Assembly (NCBI RefSeq): GCF_900100605.1 | Contig: NZ_FNCN01000046.1 | Coordinates: 1-33,417 of the forward strand | DNA from: Sinosporangium album | GTDB taxonomy: Bacteria > Actinomycetota > Actinomycetes > Streptosporangiales > Streptosporangiaceae | Direction of reading: 5' to 3' | DNA: 33,417 bases | Shown: piece after piece, positions 1-6,344 of the stretch | Layout of the letters: each line of letters opens with the position of its first letter | How positions within the stretch are numbered: the first letter of the stretch is position 1 | The notes under the pieces: generated by a model | Told to the model about the DNA's origin: nothing | Databases searched by the model: none | The model's input: the letters and a program-made list of their open reading frames with translations, nothing else | Program-made: the position numbers and the translations under genes

Positions 1-1119
1 GCGTATCCGGCTGATCGGTTCCGTCAGGGCGACGGCTACCCGCCCGGCCCGGGAGACCAGGGCTCGCCGGTGGATTACGGCGCGGGCTCGGCGGCCGGCT
101 ACTCCGGTGATCGGGGCGGCCACCTGCTCGGCCACGGCGACCAGGGTTCGATGCCCGGCTACCACGGTGGTCACGGCCCAGGAGGCGCTTATCCGGCAGA
201 CCACTCAGCCGGTCACTTCGGGCACGGCCACGCAGACGGCTACCCGGCCGGTCAGGGCGACCCGGGGTCGGCCGGTTACGGTGAACCGGCCGGATATCCG
301 GGAGGTCACCATGGAGACGGCCACACGGGGGGCGCCGGATATCCCGGCGGTTACCCGGGCGACTCCGGAGGTCATCCCGTGGCCGCTCCCATGACGGGCC
401 AGGGCGGGGGGCACGACAGCGCGCTGCGGCTGGTGTGGATCTATCCCGATCTGTTGAGCACCTACGGCGACCAAGGCAACGTCCTGGTCCTGGAGCAGAG
501 GGCCCGCGGCCGGGGCATCCCCGTGGAGATCGTGCATGTCCGCTCCGCGGACCCGGTTCCCGACCAGGGCGACATCTACCTGATCGGCGGGGGAGAGGAC
601 CGCCCGCAGATCCTCGCCGCCGACCGGCTGCGCCGGGACGGCGGGTTGCACCGGGCCGTCGCGAACGGCGCGGCGCTGCTGGCGGTGTGTGCGGGTTACC
701 AGATCATGGGCAGCACCTTCGGCGGGGAGGAGGGGCAGCCCGTCGCCGGCATCGAGCTGCTGGACATCGCCAGTAGCCGGGGTGAGCGACGCGCCGTGGG
801 CGAGCTCGCGGCGAACGTGGACCCCGCTCTCGCGCTTCCCATCCTCACCGGCTTCGAGAACCACATGGGCGTCACTCATCTCGGCCCCGGCGTGCGGCCT
901 CTCTCCACCACCGTCGTCGGCGTCGGCAACGGCGACGGCACGGAGGGCTGCTACGCGGGCAAGGTCGTCGGCACATACCTGCACGGTCCTGCCCTCGCCC
1001 GCAATCCGGCCCTCGCCGACCTGCTGATGGAGTGGGTCGTCGGCTCGCTCGCCCCTCTCGACGACGGGTGGTATGAGCGGCTGCGTCAGGAAAGGCTCGG
1101 CACGGTCCTGCCCGGCTGA
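1..1119 (+). CDS. gatD: GatD-type glutamine amidotransferase with Gly/Tyr/His-rich N-terminal region (5' partial)
   Basis: Glutaminase subunit of the MurT-GatD lipid II isoglutaminyl synthase, which supplies ammonia to amidate D-Glu of the peptidoglycan stem peptide. The class I amidotransferase domain starts near base 421 (motif LRLVWIYPDLLSTYGDQGN). It carries the nucleophile Cys in AVCAGYQ (codon at 688) and the catalytic His in GTYLHGP. The frame is open to base 1, so the gene may begin upstream. About 125 codons before the domain form a low-complexity G/Y/P/H/D tract. Possible internal starts are GTG at 70 and GTG at 379. The second has an excellent GGAGGT 6 nt upstream and would give a protein of about 246 residues, the usual family length. 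The tract reads in frame with normal GC3 bias, so I treat it as coding. The murT partner is expected just upstream, outside the window. Confidence 0.8.
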   Translation, partial: AYPADRFRQGDGYPPGPGDQGSPVDYGAGSAAGYSGDRGGHLLGHGDQGSMPGYHGGHGPGGAYPADHSAGHFGHGHADGYPAGQGDPGSAGYGEPAGYPGGHHGDGHTGGAGYPGGYPGDSGGHPVAAPMTGQGGGHDSALRLVWIYPDLLSTYGDQGNVLVLEQRARGRGIPVEIVHVRSADPVPDQGDIYLIGGGEDRPQILAADRLRRDGGLHRAVANGAALLAVCAGYQIMGSTFGGEEGQPVAGIELLDIASSRGERRAVGELAANVDPALALPILTGFENHMGVTHLGPGVRPLSTTVVGVGNGDGTEGCYAGKVVGTYLHGPALARNPALADLLMEWVVGSLAPLDDGWYERLRQERLGTVLPG

Positions 1120-1173
1120 CCGGCGTCCCCACCGGAGGGCGACAAGCCCCTCATGTTCGTGTTCGCGCAGGGC

Positions 1174-1204
1174 GGCCCCGGACGGCGCACGCCATCCGGG
1201 GGCC
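1174..1204. terminator. Hairpin between gatD and the DsrE gene
   Basis: Near-perfect inverted repeat, GGCCCCGGACGGC pairing with GCCATCCGGGGGCC across a GCAC loop. It lies between two convergent genes and probably serves both. No U-tract, as is common in actinomycetes. Confidence 0.5.
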
Positions 1205-1241
1205 GGTTCACGTCAACGGTCGTCCATGGCCTCAGTAGGCC

Positions 1242-1604
1242 TCAGTAGACGAGGGCCTGCGCCCCTTCGGCGACGGACTCCTCGACGAACGTCGGGGCTC
1301 CCGCGATGCGCACGCCCTCGATGAGGTCGCTCTGCGTGAGATCGCGCCGCGCGGCACACTGCGTGCAGAGCGTCACCCGGCCTCCGGCCAGCACTACGGC
1401 GAGGAGGTCGCTGAGGGGGGTGGCGTGGGCGAGACCGAGGTCGTCGGCCCGGCCGGGCACCGCGAACCACGACGCTTCACCGGTCAGCCACAGCGACACG
1501 GGCACACCGGCGGCGACGGCGGCGGCGGCAACGGTGAATGCCTGGTTGCAGCGTTCGGGGGCCTCGGCCCCCGCTGTCACTTTGATCACGAGAGATCGGG
1601 CCAT
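1242..1604 (-). CDS. DsrE/DsrF-like small sulfur-relay-type protein
   Basis: 120-residue protein with the compact alpha/beta fold of DsrE/F-like proteins. It has a beta-strand start (SLVIKVTAG), an aliphatic Ala-rich helix, a SLWLTGEA strand and a VTLCTQCAARR segment. The CxxC pair and the Cys in ERCNQAF are the visible candidate redox or persulfide-carrying residues. The exact substrate cannot be told from sequence; many actinobacterial members are annotated only as DsrE family. The start is supported by a leaderless-type -10 box (TAGGCT) 7 nt upstream. It is divergent from the nitrobindin-like gene. Confidence 0.75.
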   Translation of the reverse strand: MARSLVIKVTAGAEAPERCNQAFTVAAAAVAAGVPVSLWLTGEASWFAVPGRADDLGLAHATPLSDLLAVVLAGGRVTLCTQCAARRDLTQSDLIEGVRIAGAPTFVEESVAEGAQALVY

Positions 1605-1611
1605 GTCATGA

Positions 1612-1617
1612 AGCCTA
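1612..1617 (-). promoter_or_regulatory. Leaderless -10 box of the DsrE gene
   Basis: TAGGCT on the minus strand, 7 nt before the ATG at 1604, with no Shine-Dalgarno sequence between. Transcription would start at or beside the A of ATG. Confidence 0.5.
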
Positions 1618-1679
1618 TGGGTGCTGAACTGCAGCGTGCCAACCGGTCCCGCCGCGTATGAGTTCGGCCGTATCGGCCC

Positions 1680-1685
1680 TAGGCT
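1680..1685 (+). promoter_or_regulatory. Leaderless -10 box of the nitrobindin-like gene
   Basis: TAGGCT 8 nt before ATG 1694, with no Shine-Dalgarno sequence. It favours ATG 1694 over the upstream in-frame ATG at 1658, which would lie before the promoter. Confidence 0.5.
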
Positions 1686-1693
1686 CGGATGTC

Positions 1694-2200
1694 ATGGACA
1701 CACCTGAGATTCACCCCGATCTTGAGCCGATCGCCTTCCTTCTGGGCCGGTGGGAAGGCGCGGGCGTGGGGGGATATCCGACGATCGAGAGCTTCAACTT
1801 CGGGCAGGAGGTCGTCTTCGGGCACAACGGCAAGCCGTTCCTGAGCTATGTGAGCCGCACGTGGCTGCTCGACGAGGGCGGCAATCGGGTCCGGCCCCTC
1901 GCCACGGAGACGGGGTTCTGGCGGCAGCTCCCCGACCGGCAGCTTGAGGTCGTGCTCACGCACCCGACCGGCATCGTGGAGATCTACGTGGGCGAGGTCG
2001 TCTTCCACAAGATCGAACTGCGCTCCGACGTGGTCGCCCGTACGGCCACTGCCAAGGAATACACGGCCGGCCACCGGATCTACGGCCTGGTCAACGGCAA
2101 CCTCATGTGGGCCTACGACATGGCCGCCGTCGGCCAGCCCCTGCAGTCCCACATGTCCGGCGAGCTGAAGAAGGTCGCCGACTTCGTCCCCGGCGAGTGA
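1694..2200 (+). CDS. Nitrobindin-like FABP-family protein (heme beta-barrel, peroxynitrite isomerase type)
   Basis: 168 residues, matching the DUF1794/THAP4-like nitrobindin family, a ten-stranded beta-barrel that binds ferric heme and, in characterised members, scavenges nitric oxide or isomerises peroxynitrite. The sequence shows the GxWxGxG signature (GRWEGAGVG, residues 18-26), HPDLEPIAFLLG before it, and a C-terminal His (LQSHMSGEL, His153) at the place of the axial heme ligand in the family. The protein has no signal peptide and should be cytoplasmic. The start is set by the leaderless promoter and by family alignment; an upstream ATG would add 12 residues. It is followed by the DUF2470 gene on the same strand but has its own promoter signature. 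Confidence 0.85.
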   Translation: MDTPEIHPDLEPIAFLLGRWEGAGVGGYPTIESFNFGQEVVFGHNGKPFLSYVSRTWLLDEGGNRVRPLATETGFWRQLPDRQLEVVLTHPTGIVEIYVGEVVFHKIELRSDVVARTATAKEYTAGHRIYGLVNGNLMWAYDMAAVGQPLQSHMSGELKKVADFVPGE

Positions 2201-2278
2201 TCGCCTCGGGTCGCCTCTGCCGTACGGCACGGGCCCCGCAGGCTGCCGCCCCGCACCGGGGGCCGCATGGCGGGGCCG

Positions 2279-2284
2279 TACTAT
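2279..2284 (+). promoter_or_regulatory. Leaderless -10 box of the DUF2470 gene
   Basis: TACTAT 8 nt before ATG 2293, with no Shine-Dalgarno sequence between them. Confidence 0.45.
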
Positions 2285-2292
2285 CGGGCGTT

Positions 2293-2604
2293 ATGAGCAA
2301 CCCATTCACTCCGGACGTGGTGGAAGCCGTCAAGCGTCACATGAATGACGACCACGCCGCTGACGCGTTGCTGATCTGCCGGGCCCTCGGAGGCCGGCCC
2401 GAGGCCACGAGCGCCACCACGACGGGGGTGGACGCCGAGGGCATCGACTTCAGGGTGACCGTCGCCGACGGCGAGGTGCCCGTGCGGGTGCCGTGGGGTG
2501 AGACGCTGACGGAGCGGGCACAGGTGCGCATGGCCGTGGTGCGGTTGTACAAGGAGTCGTGCGACCTGCTCGGGGTGAGGCCACTCGGCGAGGCCCGCCA
2601 CTGA
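2293..2604 (+). CDS. DUF2470 domain protein
   Basis: 103-residue stand-alone DUF2470 protein. Family hallmarks are the N-terminal FTPDVVEAVKRHMNDDHAAD segment, an acidic central stretch with TTTGVDAEGIDF, and VPWGETLTERAQVRMAVVRL near the end. In other proteins this domain is the C-terminal half of HugZ/HutZ-like heme-degrading enzymes and of some pyridoxamine-oxidase-like proteins. Free-standing actinobacterial copies have no established function. A heme connection is suggested only by the domain family and by the adjacent nitrobindin-like gene, so it is inference. The ATG at 2293 is preferred because homologues begin close to this motif and a leaderless -10 box precedes it. Confidence 0.8.
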   Translation: MSNPFTPDVVEAVKRHMNDDHAADALLICRALGGRPEATSATTTGVDAEGIDFRVTVADGEVPVRVPWGETLTERAQVRMAVVRLYKESCDLLGVRPLGEARH

Positions 2605-2950
2605 AAGGTCCGCCACTCAAAGGCCCGTCACCCAATGGCCCTGAGCAGGGAAGAACCCCGGGTCTGCTCCGCCTCGGGGATGAGGGGGCCAGTTGGACCT
2701 AGGAAGACATCCGATCACGGCCCATGCGCGTGAGGGGGGTCTCCCACTGGCAACCCGGGGTTCCGGTAGTTGTCTGGAATTCGCCAGGGCGTCACCGACA
2801 CCCGGACGCAGGTCCGGACAGCGGTGTCCTAGCGGACAGCCACCTCGCTAGCCCAATCATGATCAACCATTGTTTGGACCACCTCCTTTCTGCGTGTTTG
2901 AACCATATGAAACGGCCGCGACCGGAGGCAAGCGAATATCCCGGCGATGC
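2605..2950. other. Gene-free stretch upstream of the 20-bp repeats
   Basis: No convincing gene. A 77-codon reading frame (2724-2957) has no domain signal and atypical composition. The only visible structure is an AT-richer island (about 2855-2915) with a direct repeat, TGTTTGGACCA at 2871 and TGTTTGAACCA at 2895, spaced 24 bp. Its role is unknown. Confidence 0.4.
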
Positions 2951-3098
2951 CCTCTGACCAGCCCCGACATCCTCTGACCAGCCCCGACATCCTCTGACCA
3001 GCCCCGACATCCTCTGACCAGCCCCGACATCCTCTGACCAGCCCCGACATCCTCTGACCAGCCTCGGCCTGACCAGCCTCGGCCTGACCGGCCTCGAC
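2951..3098 (+). repeat. 20-bp tandem repeat array decaying into 15-bp units
   Basis: Five perfect copies and a diverged sixth of CCTCTGACCAGCCCCGACAT run from 2951 to 3070. They are followed by shortened units built on GACCAGCCTCGGCCT up to about 3098. There are no spacers, so this is not CRISPR. It lies in the long leader region of the nur-type gene. Confidence 0.9.
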
Positions 3099-3259
3099 GC
3101 GATCTGGAATGCGGCGGCGCCGGGAGGCGCCCCTTCCGTGAAGGGCACCGGGCACCACTCCCACCGTCCGGCCCCCGATCGCGCCCGGGCGGCCGGCGGC
3201 CAGGGCACGAATATCTGTCGAACGGTTCGGTGCCGGATGTATGCGAGCCGTTCTCCTCT

Positions 3260-3265
3260 TAGACT
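3260..3265 (+). promoter_or_regulatory. Leaderless -10 box of nur
   Basis: TAGACT 6 nt before ATG 3272. No Shine-Dalgarno sequence is visible, so the mRNA is probably leaderless. Confidence 0.5.
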
Positions 3266-3271
3266 CTGGAC

Positions 3272-3685
3272 ATGGCCGAGACGTCATGGGACGAGGAACT
3301 CCGGGCTCGTGGTTACCGGGTCACTCCGCAGCGCCAGCTTGTTCTGGAGGCGGTCAAAGGGCTGGAGCACGCGACCCCGGAGGCGATCTGCTCCCGGGTG
3401 CGTGAGACGGCGCGGGGCGTCAACATCTCGACGGTCTACCGCACGCTGGAGCTCCTCGAAGAGCTCGGCATGGTCTCCCACACCCACCTGGGGCACGGGG
3501 CGCCCACCTATCACCTGGCGTCCGAGGCCGACCACCTGCACCTGGTCTGCCGGGGATGCGGGGGAGTGACCGAGGTGAGCTCCGACACGGTGCAGGATCT
3601 CGTGGCGAAACTCGACCGCGATTTCGGCTTCTCTCCGGATGTCCACCACCTGACCGTGTTCGGCCGCTGCCGCGAGTGCCGCTGA
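3272..3685 (+). CDS. nur: Fur-family regulator, Nur type (nickel-responsive)
   Basis: 137-residue Fur-family repressor with an N-terminal winged helix (RGYRVTPQRQLVLEAV; recognition region NISTVYRTLELLEELG) and a C-terminal dimerisation and metal domain with CxxC pairs at 93/96 and 133/136. Against the published metal ligands of Streptomyces coelicolor Nur, this protein has His at 70, 72 and 126 (nickel site) and at 33, 88 and 90 (second site) at the same residue numbers. The fourth M-site ligand, His86, is replaced by Ala. This supports Nur rather than Zur or FurA/CatR. Nur represses nickel uptake and the iron superoxide dismutase when nickel is present. It lies just before the ygfZ-type gene, which has its own promoter. 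Confidence 0.85.
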   Translation: MAETSWDEELRARGYRVTPQRQLVLEAVKGLEHATPEAICSRVRETARGVNISTVYRTLELLEELGMVSHTHLGHGAPTYHLASEADHLHLVCRGCGGVTEVSSDTVQDLVAKLDRDFGFSPDVHHLTVFGRCRECR

Positions 3686-3700
3686 GGCGAGCCTCCCGTA

Positions 3701-3730
3701 CGGCACGGCATCGCACGGCACGGCATCGCA
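3701..3730 (+). repeat. 15-bp direct duplication
   Basis: CGGCACGGCATCGCA occurs twice head to tail, followed by a partial third copy (CCACGGCATGG), in the gap between nur and the ygfZ-type gene. Confidence 0.8.
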
Positions 3731-3777
3731 CCACGGCATGGCCCGCCCCGGCGGCACCGAAACCGTCCCGGTGGTCG

Positions 3778-3783
3778 TAGCCT
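3778..3783 (+). promoter_or_regulatory. Leaderless -10 box of the ygfZ-type gene
   Basis: TAGCCT 6 nt before ATG 3790, with no ribosome-binding site. Confidence 0.5.
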
Positions 3784-3789
3784 TGGGGG

Positions 3790-4776
3790 ATGCGAAGCCC
3801 TCTGCTGGACATTCCTGGAGCGGTCGCCGCGCAGGCGCCCGACGCCGATGTCGCCGCGCATTACGGTGATCCGTTCGCCGAGCAGCGTGCGCTGCTGAAC
3901 GGCGAGGCCGTGGTCGACCGGAGCAACCGGGAGGTCGTCCGTGTCACCGGCCCCGACCGGCTCACCTGGCTCAACGATCTCAGCTCGCAGAAACTCGTGG
4001 ACCTCGTGCCCGGGCAGCCGACTCAGACGCTGGTCCTCGACCTTCAGGGCCGGGTGGAGCACCACCTGACCCTGGTCGATGACGGTGAAAGCATCTGGGC
4101 GCATGTCGAACCAGGCGCAGGCTCCGAGCTGGTGACATATCTCGACAAGATGCGCTTCATGCTGCGAGTCGAGGTGGCCGATCTGACGGTCGAGTACGCC
4201 GTGCTGACCACCCGGGCCGAGCTCGGCCCCGAGGCCCTCCCCGAGGGCACGGTCGCGATCGGCGAAGACCTCCTGGTGCCCCGCCGGCACCTCGCCGAGC
4301 ACCTCGGCCTGCGCCCGGCCGGCCTGTGGGCCTACGAGGCGGAGCGCATCGCGGACCACCGGCCGCGATTCGGCCAGGAGACCGACCACAAGACCATCCC
4401 CCATGAGGTGGGATGGATCGGGGCGGCCGTCCACCTGTCCAAGGGCTGCTACCGGGGCCAGGAGACCGTGGCCCGTGTCCACAACCTCGGCCACCCGCCG
4501 CGCCGACTCGTCTTCCTCCACCTCGACGGCAGCGTCGACACCCTGCCTCCTCACGGCGCCCCCGTGGTGCACGGCGACGCGGAGGTCGGCTTCGTCGGCT
4601 CCTCGGCCCGCCACCACGAGCTCGGTCCCATCGCCCTGGCCCTGGTCAAGCGCACCGTCCCCGTCGACTCTCCGCTGCTCGCGGGCGGTGTGGCCGCGAG
4701 CCAGGAGGTCATCGTGCCCCCCGACGCCGGCCGCAACGTCGCCGTGGACCCGGCTCTGCGCCGCCGCATCCGCTGA
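3790..4776 (+). CDS. ygfZ: YgfZ/GcvT-family folate-binding protein
   Basis: 328-residue aminomethyltransferase-fold protein of the YgfZ (IBA57-like) group, folate-dependent factors that support repair or assembly of certain Fe-S enzymes. The family signature KGCYRGQE is present (residues 218-225), and its Cys220 corresponds to the essential YgfZ cysteine. The N-terminal half carries the GcvT-like folate fold (VVDRSNREVVRVTGPDRLTWL), and a C-terminal beta domain follows the signature. Length and architecture are normal. The start is fixed by a leaderless promoter 6 nt upstream. It ends convergently with dtd across a strong hairpin. Confidence 0.9.
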   Translation: MRSPLLDIPGAVAAQAPDADVAAHYGDPFAEQRALLNGEAVVDRSNREVVRVTGPDRLTWLNDLSSQKLVDLVPGQPTQTLVLDLQGRVEHHLTLVDDGESIWAHVEPGAGSELVTYLDKMRFMLRVEVADLTVEYAVLTTRAELGPEALPEGTVAIGEDLLVPRRHLAEHLGLRPAGLWAYEAERIADHRPRFGQETDHKTIPHEVGWIGAAVHLSKGCYRGQETVARVHNLGHPPRRLVFLHLDGSVDTLPPHGAPVVHGDAEVGFVGSSARHHELGPIALALVKRTVPVDSPLLAGGVAASQEVIVPPDAGRNVAVDPALRRRIR

Positions 4777-4785
4777 TCCGTCCGC

Positions 4786-4832
4786 AGCCGATCAGGTCGG
4801 CGCCCACCGCGGGGGCGCCGGCCTGATCGGCT
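4786..4832. terminator. Long hairpin between ygfZ and dtd
   Basis: AGCCGATCAGG pairs with CCTGATCGGCT, and inside it CGGCGCCC pairs with GGGCGCCG, with a single mismatch between the two stems and a 7-nt loop. A 20-bp near-perfect stem between convergent genes, likely a bidirectional terminator. Confidence 0.65.
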
Positions 4833-4859
4833 GACAGGCCCGGGGTCGGCGGGCGGGCG

Positions 4860-5285
4860 TCAGATGTCGACGATCAGGGTGATGGGGCCGTCGTTGACCA
4901 GGCCGACCTTCATGTCGGCGCCGAAGACGCCGGTTTCGACGTGGGCGCCGAGGTCGCGGAGGGCTGTGACGACGGCCTCCACGAGGGGTTCGGCGACGGG
5001 GCCGGGGGCGGCGGCATGCCAGGTGGGGCGGCGGCCTTTGCGCGTGTCGCCGTACAGCGTGAACTGGCTGATGACCAGGAGCGGGGCGCCGACGTCGGAG
5101 CAGGACTGCTCGCCGTGGAGAATGCGCAGGCCCCACAGTTTGGCGGCGAGCTTGCGCGCGTGCTCGGGGGTGTCGGTGTGGGTGACGCCGACGAGGACGA
5201 GCAGACCGGGTTTGTCGATCGCGCCGACGGTCGCCCCGTCTACCTCGACCGACGCCGAACTCACGCGCTGTACTACCGCTCGCAT
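4860..5285 (-). CDS. dtd: D-aminoacyl-tRNA deacylase (DTD1)
   Basis: 141-residue DTD, which hydrolyses D-amino acids (and glycine mischarged on tRNA-Ala) from tRNA and so protects translation. It opens with [17 protein letters not shown], carries the SQFTL motif at 73-77 and the NDGPIT motif at 131-136, whose Gly-cisPro (133-134) is the chiral selectivity element. The ATG at 5285 gives exactly the family length; a longer reading frame upstream would run into the divergent asparaginase promoter region. It is cytoplasmic. Confidence 0.95.
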   Translation of the reverse strand: MRAVVQRVSSASVEVDGATVGAIDKPGLLVLVGVTHTDTPEHARKLAAKLWGLRILHGEQSCSDVGAPLLVISQFTLYGDTRKGRRPTWHAAAPGPVAEPLVEAVVTALRDLGAHVETGVFGADMKVGLVNDGPITLIVDI

Positions 5286-5327
5286 GACATGTGATTCTTC
5301 CAGATCGGGGAGCAGGTTTGACGCCCG

Positions 5328-5348
5328 TAGACTCCCCCTCGAAGGGAG
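5328..5348 (+). promoter_or_regulatory. -10 box and ribosome-binding site of the asparaginase gene
   Basis: TAGACT at 5328-5333, then the Shine-Dalgarno GAAGGGAG at 5341-5348, 6 nt before ATG 5355. This gives a short leader, in contrast to the leaderless neighbours. Confidence 0.45.
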
Positions 5349-5354
5349 CGTGAA

Positions 5355-6305
5355 ATGTCGAGTGAGTCGTTGATTGTGGAGGTTGTCCGCTCGGGGTTCG
5401 TGGAGTCCACGCACCGCGCGAGGATGCTGACAGTGGACGCCGACGGTGCCCCCGTCAGCGTCCACGGTGCCGTTGACGCACTGGTCTCGCCACGGTCGTC
5501 GATGAAGCCGTTCCAGGTCATGGGCATGCTGCGATCAGGGCTCCCACTCGACGGCGAACTGCTCGCGCTCTCGTCCTCCAGTCACATGGGGGAGGCGTTC
5601 CAGGTGGACGGCGTACGCAAGATCCTCGCGGGGGTCGATCTCGACGAGAGCGCGTTGCGCTGTCCCGAGGCGCTCCCCGACCACCGGGAATCAGTCCGTG
5701 AGGTGCTGCGCTCGGGCGGAGCGCCCTCGCAGGTCTACATGAACTGCTCGGGCAAGCATGCCGCCATGCTCGCCACCTGCGTGGTCAACGACTGGTCCAC
5801 CGAGACCTACCTCGACCCGGCGCATCCGCTCCAGCGGGCGATCAGGGACACCGTCGAGGAATTCACCAGTGAACGGGTGGCCGCGACCGGGGTGGACGGG
5901 TGCGGAGCACCCCTCTTCTTCGTCTCGATGCCGGGCGTGACCCGGGCGTTCCGCAGGCTGACCCTGGCGGAGCCGGGCACACTGGAGCGGCGGCTCGCCG
6001 ACGCCATACGCGCCCACCCGGAGTGGGTGGCCGCCTCCGAGCTCCCGGAGACCACGGTGATGCGGGCGATCCCCGGCCTTCTGGTCAAGCCCGGCGCCGA
6101 AGGGTTCAGCGCCTTCAGTTACTCGGACGGCCGCGCCGGCTCGATCAAGATCGAAGACGGTGGCTCCCGGGCGCGTCCCCCCGTGACCGCCGCCGCCCTC
6201 CGCACGATCGGCCTCGACGCTCCCGAGCTCGCCACACTCGACTCCATCCCGCTGTTAGGCGGAGGCAAGCCGGTCGGCGAGATCCGGGTGCGCAAGGCCC
6301 ACTGA
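5355..6305 (+). CDS. Asparaginase, ReAV-like (Asparaginase_II family)
   Basis: 316-residue enzyme expected to hydrolyse L-asparagine to aspartate and ammonia. It belongs to the Rhizobium etli type (PF06089), not the common EcAII fold. The serine-lysine machinery of this family is visible: SSMK with Ser48 and Lys51, the same numbering as ReAV; SSSHMGE at 74-80; NCSGKH with Cys131 and Lys134; and DGCGAP with the Cys that pairs in the unusual zinc site. It has a clear Shine-Dalgarno sequence and is divergent from dtd with a 69-bp gap. No signal peptide, so cytoplasmic. Confidence 0.9.
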   Translation: MSSESLIVEVVRSGFVESTHRARMLTVDADGAPVSVHGAVDALVSPRSSMKPFQVMGMLRSGLPLDGELLALSSSSHMGEAFQVDGVRKILAGVDLDESALRCPEALPDHRESVREVLRSGGAPSQVYMNCSGKHAAMLATCVVNDWSTETYLDPAHPLQRAIRDTVEEFTSERVAATGVDGCGAPLFFVSMPGVTRAFRRLTLAEPGTLERRLADAIRAHPEWVAASELPETTVMRAIPGLLVKPGAEGFSAFSYSDGRAGSIKIEDGGSRARPPVTAAALRTIGLDAPELATLDSIPLLGGGKPVGEIRVRKAH

Positions 6306-6344
6306 AGCCCACCGGCATCCGCGGGTGCGGGAGCCCTGGGAGAG

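Noticed and set aside
2724-2957. 77-codon ORF upstream of the repeats
   Set aside because: No ribosome-binding site, domain or codon bias; ends in the repeat array.
2951-3098. CRISPR array
   Set aside because: The 20-bp units are contiguous with no unique spacers and no cas genes nearby; a simple tandem repeat.
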